Part shown: piece after piece, positions 58,727 to 64,000 of the stretch | Numbering within the stretch: position 1 is the first letter of the stretch | How the letters are laid out: every line of letters begins with the position of its first letter | NCBI RefSeq assembly: GCF_019797845.1 | Contig: NZ_CP081864.1 | Location: 4,712,001 to 4,776,000, forward strand | DNA length: 64,000 nt | Direction of reading: 5' to 3' | From: Symbiopectobacterium purcellii | GTDB lineage: Bacteria > Pseudomonadota > Gammaproteobacteria > Enterobacterales > Enterobacteriaceae | Program-made: the position numbers and the translations under genes | The notes under the pieces: generated by a model | What the model was told of the DNA's origin: nothing | The model's database searches: none | Seen by the model: the letters and a program-made list of their open reading frames with translations, nothing else

Positions 58727-60100
58727 TTATGGTGTATCCGGAGTATGTGGCGTCAAGGTCGCCGGTGCCGTAGGCGAACGAGCCCAACGCTGGCGGATCA
58801 GGCCCGCACCTTCTAACAGCCAGTAGAGCAACTTCGCGGCCAGCACGCACAGCCCAAACACCAGGATAAAAAACACCACGCGCGACACAAAAGTATCGCC
58901 GCCTTCTCGCACCAGTACTATCAGGTTAAAGATGGCACCAAAGCAGAAACTTTGCAGAACCGCCGCGCTATAGCGATTCTGGCTACGACGGCCCGATTCA
59001 TACAGGGCATCAAACCACTTGATGATGAGGCCCACCACAATGGCGCCGAGCGGGATAAACAACACACCGCCCATCACCACCAGCGACCCCAGCAGCGTAG
59101 GTGAAATCGCCAACCCAGAGTGGTTATTGAGCACTTCCCAGGTGAAATAGTTAGCGCTGTTGAGCACCAGATTGGGACGTGCTGGCCACAACCAGGACGG
59201 GATAAAGACATAAAAATCACGCGCGATGGGGGCCAACCCCTTAAAGTCGATGTCACCGTAGTGTTGCCACAGCAGCGCTAAATTTTCCCACGGAGAGAAG
59301 GTATCGCGCGTCAGATAAAGGAAGGTGTAAAACGCTTCCGCACCGCTAACGTCCAGACTGTAGCGCTTTAACGCCAGCCAGAACATGGCAGTAACGCTCA
59401 CCGCCCCCGCAGCGACCAACATCCACAGCGTGATCCAACCGCGCTGGATGCCAATAAACAAGAACAGGGCAAAAGCGATAATGATATTTGCCCGCGTACC
59501 GCCGACAATCAGGTAAGTCAGTATTCCGAACCCAACGGTGCCCACCAGAAACAGCAACCAGGCTCGGCGCGTCTGGTACAGGAAATAAACCACCAGCATG
59601 GCGGGAATAAAAAAATAGAAGAAACGCTTCAGGGCAACGCCCGAGACCTCGCTGGAAAAGATCTGGCTGTAGGAGCGCAGTTTGAACAGCAAAAAACCAT
59701 TGTTGATAAAGAAGATAGCCACAGTCACCACGGCCACCAGCGCCAACAATAGCCACGTCAGATGCGTTTCAACACGATTCATCACAAGCCAGGGTTCGCC
59801 AGTCGACCGGCGTTGTGCTCGCAGGCGAGTCTTATATGTCACGTAATAGATGGCGTAAAACGCGGTTGCCGACAGCAGCGCCTGAAGTAAATAAGTCGCG
59901 GGCACTACCGCCACATTGAATTTAAACGCCAACAGGCAGGTAAAGGGAAAACCGAAATAGAACGTCAGCAGAAAAAGTATCGAGAACAGTACGTTAAAGT
60001 TAAAGCGTACACGACGAAACTCTTTCCAGGTCAAAAAAAGAATAAAGGAGACGGCAAACAGATACACCACCACCAAGCCGCCGAATTCACCCTGTGTCAT
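58727..60100 (-). CDS. wzyE: ECA polysaccharide chain polymerase WzyE
   Basis: An inner-membrane polymerase linking ECA trisaccharide units, 457 aa with about 11 predicted helices. [20 protein letters not shown] and [29 protein letters not shown] match WzyE. The start at 60100 overlaps the wecF stop (ATGA); open codons further upstream are inside wecF. The C-terminus has an unusual Pro/Thr-rich tail ([14 protein letters not shown]) not found in E. coli. Confidence 0.95.
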   Translation of the reverse strand: MTQGEFGGLVVVYLFAVSFILFLTWKEFRRVRFNFNVLFSILFLLTFYFGFPFTCLLAFKFNVAVVPATYLLQALLSATAFYAIYYVTYKTRLRAQRRSTGEPWLVMNRVETHLTWLLLALVAVVTVAIFFINNGFLLFKLRSYSQIFSSEVSGVALKRFFYFFIPAMLVVYFLYQTRRAWLLFLVGTVGFGILTYLIVGGTRANIIIAFALFLFIGIQRGWITLWMLVAAGAVSVTAMFWLALKRYSLDVSGAEAFYTFLYLTRDTFSPWENLALLWQHYGDIDFKGLAPIARDFYVFIPSWLWPARPNLVLNSANYFTWEVLNNHSGLAISPTLLGSLVVMGGVLFIPLGAIVVGLIIKWFDALYESGRRSQNRYSAAVLQSFCFGAIFNLIVLVREGGDTFVSRVVFFILVFGLCVLAAKLLYWLLEGAGLIRQRWARSPTAPATLTPHTPDTP

Positions 60101-61182
60101 CGCTTCGTCTCCGCCGCCAACGTCAAAGCATCGAGCCATCCTCGCTGGTAGTTGGGCTGGAAGAACGCGATGCGGCGCTGATCCACGCTCGCGATCTGGC
60201 GTTGCGCTTCACGAACCACCGCTTCCGTCAACGTATCGCCGTAAAATAGCACCGGTAAATGCTGTTCGGCCAGATCCTGCCAGAAGGGGTTCTGTCGGCT
60301 GATAACAAAGGGCACGCCGCACTGAATCAGCAGGCAAAGCGTGCCAATGCCTTGCTGACGCGGGAAGATAAAGACGCCGAGATCGCAGCTGCGCAGCATG
60401 TTCAGGTAATCGTCGAACGCCAACTGTTCGCGCAGCAACTGAAACTGTTTCGTGCCAAACAGTGTTTCACCTTCCTGCGCCACCTGATTGATGTAATCGT
60501 CATTGTGCGCGGGATAACCCATGGGGACAATCACCCGAACCTGTGGCCCCAAATGCTGATGAATAGCCCGCAGCGCTTCGATATGCCGATTGCTCTTATC
60601 ACCGGAATTACCCACCAGCACCGTCATTGGCCCAGCCAGCGGTTTGGTTACGGTCTCTTCCGTCAGCGCCGGGTTCATTTTGGTGGGGAAGTAAAGCAAC
60701 GAAGCGGGTACATCAGCATACCGCTGCCGATAGAAATCCAAATCGCCGCGTGTGGCAAAGACATGACCGATACGCCCCTGCGCCATGCGACGCAGCAGGT
60801 AAAACAGGCGATGCTTCCACTGCGTGGCCTCTTCATACAGATCCGCGCCCCACACATGCCAATAGGCCTGGGCCGGTTTGATACGCCGACCCAGCAGCGC
60901 CAGCCAAATCCACGGGTTGAACTGCCCGTGGAAAAAGAACCGCGTCTGTCGATTGGCCCTTGCCCGCGTCACCACCGCCTGCGCCAGCGCACGTTTATCG
61001 GCATAGCAGGTTAACGTCAACCCAGGAAAAGCCTGCGGCAATCCCTCATCACCGGAGACCACCATAAAATGCGTGACCACAGGCGCAGGCAGTTGCGTTG
61101 CCAGCACATCGTGGAAGAAGCGCAGCAGCGTCTGGTTATGATGCGGGATATCCGATCCCAGCACGTGAATCAGTGTCGTCAT
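60097..61182 (-). CDS. wecF: TDP-Fuc4NAc:lipid II Fuc4NAc transferase
   Basis: A 361-aa GT56 glycosyltransferase completing ECA lipid III. The N-terminus [22 protein letters not shown] and [14 protein letters not shown] region are typical. It overlaps wzxE upstream and wzyE downstream by 4 bp each. Confidence 0.96.
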   Translation of the reverse strand: MTTLIHVLGSDIPHHNQTLLRFFHDVLATQLPAPVVTHFMVVSGDEGLPQAFPGLTLTCYADKRALAQAVVTRARANRQTRFFFHGQFNPWIWLALLGRRIKPAQAYWHVWGADLYEEATQWKHRLFYLLRRMAQGRIGHVFATRGDLDFYRQRYADVPASLLYFPTKMNPALTEETVTKPLAGPMTVLVGNSGDKSNRHIEALRAIHQHLGPQVRVIVPMGYPAHNDDYINQVAQEGETLFGTKQFQLLREQLAFDDYLNMLRSCDLGVFIFPRQQGIGTLCLLIQCGVPFVISRQNPFWQDLAEQHLPVLFYGDTLTEAVVREAQRQIASVDQRRIAFFQPNYQRGWLDALTLAAETKR

Positions 61183-62429
61183 GGTCGCCTACGGTAAATA
61201 AGAAAAACACAACAGCACAGTAAAAAGTAAACCACATAGGTCAGCATATAAGCTTGCGTGGCCCCCAATGCACCGTGGCGCGGAATCAACCACTGGGAGA
61301 AACCACTCAGCAACAGAAACTGGCTCAGTTCCGCCAGTAGATAAAAGCGCAGCGCCGCTTTGGCAATCACCAGATAACCAAAGACATAGGCCCCCACTTT
61401 CATCACATCACCCACCAGTTGCCAGGCGAAGAGATCGCGCATCGGCACAAACTGCGGGGAAAACAACAGCCAGATAGCCACATCGCGCAGTAACCAAATC
61501 GCGAGGCTGACCGCCGCCACCGCAGGGATAACAAACCGCAATGCGCGGCCGATCTCTCGCGCAATCGACGGCTTTTCCTGCAATCGCGCCAACGTCGGCA
61601 GCAAATAGACCGAAAATGCGGCGGTGATAAATTGCAGGTAAGCATCGGATATCGAACTTACTCCCTGCCACAAGCCAACCGCGTCCCACCCGGCATGCGC
61701 CGCGAGCACGTTACGCATCATGATATAGGCGACGGGCACCGTTACCGCCGTCATCACCGCCATCAACGTAAATTTACCTAACTGCGTGGCGAATGCGCGG
61801 TCCCATACCGGACGCAAATGCTGCCAGCGCACAGGGGTGCGCCGCCACAACAACATACCGGCGGGCAGCGCAATCAACGCCGGTACCAGTGCCAATCCCA
61901 CCAGCGCACCGGCGTAGCCTCCCAGCAAAAAGCAGGCAACAAACGCCACCAGCCCAATCAGGCTGCCCCCGACCATCGCCAGCGCATTGCCCTGTGCGTC
62001 CCGATACCCTTTCAGGATAGCCAAAAAGAAGTTGGCGCAGGCAATACCCATTTGCAGCAACGCCAGCAGGCGTATCACATCACGATAGCGATCGTCGCCA
62101 AACAGCACCGTGGCTATCGGCCCCGCCGCCAGCACAAACAGGAGCGCTAACGCCGATGAAAAGAGCGCAATCAGCGTCGCTGACGTCCCCAAAACCTGTT
62201 GCAATGACTCAGGCTGCTGCTGATGGCGCGCCACCAGCATGATCACGCCATTAAATATTCCCACACCTGACAGCACGCCCAACACGGTGATCAGTTGGCG
62301 GTAATTCCCCGCCAGCCCCACGCCGCTCGGACCGAAGGCCACCGCCAGCAATTTGATAACCACCAGACCAATGGCGATTTTGACCAGCGTCGAACCCGCC
62401 GTCCATAAGGACGCTTTTGCCAATGACAT
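61179..62429 (-). CDS. wzxE: ECA lipid III flippase WzxE
   Basis: A MOP-superfamily flippase moving undecaprenyl-PP-linked ECA trisaccharide across the inner membrane. It is 416 aa with 12 predicted helices; [29 protein letters not shown] and [13 protein letters not shown] are characteristic. The start is 1 bp after the wecE stop; the end overlaps wecF. Confidence 0.96.
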   Translation of the reverse strand: MSLAKASLWTAGSTLVKIAIGLVVIKLLAVAFGPSGVGLAGNYRQLITVLGVLSGVGIFNGVIMLVARHQQQPESLQQVLGTSATLIALFSSALALLFVLAAGPIATVLFGDDRYRDVIRLLALLQMGIACANFFLAILKGYRDAQGNALAMVGGSLIGLVAFVACFLLGGYAGALVGLALVPALIALPAGMLLWRRTPVRWQHLRPVWDRAFATQLGKFTLMAVMTAVTVPVAYIMMRNVLAAHAGWDAVGLWQGVSSISDAYLQFITAAFSVYLLPTLARLQEKPSIAREIGRALRFVIPAVAAVSLAIWLLRDVAIWLLFSPQFVPMRDLFAWQLVGDVMKVGAYVFGYLVIAKAALRFYLLAELSQFLLLSGFSQWLIPRHGALGATQAYMLTYVVYFLLCCCVFLIYRRRP

Positions 62430-62430
62430 A

Positions 62431-63570
62431 TCAGGAAAAGAAGCTCAGGATGGTGTTGATCACCGTGCGCTGATTCACGTCAGACAAATTATAAAACAGC
62501 GGCAAGCGGACCAGTCGCTCACTTTCCCGCGTGGTGTAACGATCCTCCCCGGAAAAACGCCCGAAGCGCAGTCCCGCAGGTGACGTATGCAGAGGAATAT
62601 AGTGAAACACCGTCAGGATTTCCGCATCCTTCATGTCGCGAATAAACGCAGCGCGATCGTCAATATCGCGCAGCTTGAGGTAAAACAGGTGTGCATTGTG
62701 CTGGCAGTGCGCCGGCAGCGTGGGCAGCGTGGGCAGCGTAACGCGCCCGGCCTCCGCCAGTGGGCGGAAGGCATCATAATAGTTATGCCACAGGCGTAAA
62801 CGTCGTTCGTTGATGCGCCCAGCGGCTTCCAACTGCCCCCACAGGTAGGCAGCTTGAATATCTGCCATCAGGTAGCTGGAGCCGATATCGCGCCAGGTAT
62901 ATTTATCGGCCTGACCACGGAAAAACTGGCTACGGTTGGTGCCTTTCTCGCGGATGATTTCCGCTCGCTCGACCAATGCGGGGTCGTTGATCAGTGTGGC
63001 ACCGCCTTCACCACCGGAGGTGTAGTTCTTGGTTTCATGAAAGCTGAAGCAGCCAATATGACCAATCGCCCCCAACGGACGCCCTTTATAGCGAGCCATC
63101 ACCCCTTGCGCGGCATCCTCCACCACCCACAGGTCGTGCTTTTCTGCCAGCGCCATAATGGCATCCATCTCGCACGCCACACCGGCATAGTGCACTGGCA
63201 CGATGGCACGGGTCTTGTCGGTAATCGCCGCTTCAATCTTGGTTTCATCGATGTTCAGCGTATCCGGGCGCACATCGACATAAACGATGGTTGCGCCACG
63301 CAGGACAAAGGCATTGGCGGTGGAAACGAAAGTGTAGCTGGGCATGATCACTTCATCACCCGGCTGAATATCCAGCAGGATGGCCGCCATCTCCAATGAT
63401 GCGGTACAGGAGGGGGTTAACAACACTTTCTTGCTGCCAGAATAGTGTTCCAGCCATTGTTGGCAACGGCGCGTAAAGCCGCCATCACCACACAGCTTGC
63501 CGCTGCTCATGGCGGCCTGCATATAGTCCAGTTCGGTACCCACAACCGGAGGAGCGTTAAAGGGAATCAT
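62431..63570 (-). CDS. wecE: dTDP-4-amino-4,6-dideoxygalactose transaminase
   Basis: A PLP-dependent sugar aminotransferase of the DegT/DnrJ/EryC1 family, 379 aa, making dTDP-Fuc4N for ECA. The PLP lysine is in FSFHETKNYTSGGEGG. The ATG at 63570 has an AGGAG site 5 bp away and overlaps the wecD end by 14 bp. Residues encoded by 62714-62740 are a threefold TLP repeat arising from a 9-bp tandem repeat, about two units longer than E. coli at this place. Confidence 0.95.
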   Translation of the reverse strand: MIPFNAPPVVGTELDYMQAAMSSGKLCGDGGFTRRCQQWLEHYSGSKKVLLTPSCTASLEMAAILLDIQPGDEVIMPSYTFVSTANAFVLRGATIVYVDVRPDTLNIDETKIEAAITDKTRAIVPVHYAGVACEMDAIMALAEKHDLWVVEDAAQGVMARYKGRPLGAIGHIGCFSFHETKNYTSGGEGGATLINDPALVERAEIIREKGTNRSQFFRGQADKYTWRDIGSSYLMADIQAAYLWGQLEAAGRINERRLRLWHNYYDAFRPLAEAGRVTLPTLPTLPAHCQHNAHLFYLKLRDIDDRAAFIRDMKDAEILTVFHYIPLHTSPAGLRFGRFSGEDRYTTRESERLVRLPLFYNLSDVNQRTVINTILSFFS

Positions 63571-64000
63571 GCGGTCTCCTGTAAAACCAATGCGCCGTGT
63601 CATGAATCTGTGCGCCACTGCGTTGATAAAGGCGCAGCGCACGCGTATTACCCAACTGCGTAGCCACCCACAGGTGCGCAACGTGACGCTGCTGGCACCA
63701 GTGCCTTGCCAGCGCCATAAGCGGCATGCCCTGCCCGCCGGCGGTGCCCGGCCACGCGGCCAAAAGGCCGATGCGCGCCTGGTCTGCCTGCGTCTGGCGC
63801 AGTGTCACCCAACCGAGTGGCGCACCTTGCGCGTTGTGCGCAATCAGGCAGACATCATCAAAGGTACCACGCACCGCGTTTTCCACCCATTGGGCGTAAA
63901 AACGGCCGCTGTCGGCCGCGCAATACCAGGGTGCGCGAAACCGGCTCTGCAAAAAAACGCGCGCAGCGGCGTCACGCAGCGGCGCAATATCCGAAGTATC
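63557..64000 (-). CDS. wecD: dTDP-4-amino-4,6-dideoxy-D-galactose acyltransferase (partial, N-terminus outside the window)
   Basis: The C-terminal 147 codons of the GNAT-type enzyme that acetylates dTDP-Fuc4N to dTDP-Fuc4NAc, the ECA donor sugar. FLQSRFRAPWY, GRFYAQWVENAVRGTFDDVCLI and WVATQLGNTRALRLYQRSGA match WecD. The gene enters from the right edge. The end overlaps the wecE start. Confidence 0.92.
   Translation of the reverse strand, partial: DTSDIAPLRDAAARVFLQSRFRAPWYCAADSGRFYAQWVENAVRGTFDDVCLIAHNAQGAPLGWVTLRQTQADQARIGLLAAWPGTAGGQGMPLMALARHWCQQRHVAHLWVATQLGNTRALRLYQRSGAQIHDTAHWFYRRPHDSL

Overview
The window is a contiguous piece of an enterobacterial chromosome. Gene content and order follow the E. 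coli asd-yhgN, yhhW-ryhB, glpACB/glpT, yigL-pldB-rhtB/rhtC-recQ-pldA-yigI-rarD, corA, uvrD-yigB-xerC-yigA-dapF-lptM, cyaY/cyaA-hemCDXY-glmZ, argX-hisR-leuT-proM, thrP and wec neighbourhoods closely, but with different insertions between the blocks. Protein similarity, moderate GC and a dense family of about 130-200 bp imperfect palindromic repeats suggest a member of the Pectobacteriaceae (Dickeya/Musicola/Pectobacterium-like). That assignment is inference; no rRNA is present to test it.

Layout. 1-4463: the left end of a nickel ABC importer operon (nikC partial, nikB, nikA) led by a SAM methyltransferase gene, with a NikR-type operator in front and nikR upstream. 4957-8534: an isolated two-gene accessory segment, a ThDP-dependent enzyme and a nucleotidyltransferase-domain protein of unknown role. 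8637-12500: asd, yhgN, an amber-interrupted secreted-protein gene, yhhW and the Fur-controlled sRNA RyhB. 12540-18307: anaerobic glycerol-3-phosphate dehydrogenase glpABC and divergent glpT. 18356-28761: yigL, pldB, rhtB/rhtC, recQ, pldA (broken by an in-frame amber codon), yigI, rarD, an AbrB-family membrane protein and corA. 29155-38597: a cyclase-family hydrolase, LexA-controlled uvrD, the overlapping yigB/xerC/yigA/dapF set, lptM, cyaY and cyaA. 38933-42996: hemCDXY.

43140-45104: a phospho-beta-glucosidase gene with a LacI-type operator, then the sRNA GlmZ, reading the other way, with a sigma-54 promoter and two GlrR-type TGTC-N10-GACA sites. 45145-47067: an S10-family serine carboxypeptidase and a small lipoprotein. 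47377-52995: a six-gene leftward cluster (lyase, GNAT, solute-binding protein, permease, ATPase, frameshifted M20 hydrolase) that is colinear with the Bacillus yxeKLMNOP S-(2-succino)cysteine disposal operon, but has a fumarase/aspartase-superfamily lyase where yxeK would be. 53306-55611: an iron-alcohol-dehydrogenase-type enzyme and an orphan paralogue of the solute-binding protein. 55735-56224: four tRNA genes. 56364-64000: thrP and the distal enterobacterial common antigen genes wecG-wzyE-wecF-wzxE-wecE-wecD (wecD partial).

The most notable items are the succinocysteine-type cluster, the NikR/methyltransferase/nik arrangement, the uncharacterised ThDP enzyme plus nucleotidyltransferase segment, the sRNA loci with intact regulatory sites, and three otherwise intact genes broken by single lesions (two amber codons and one frameshift).
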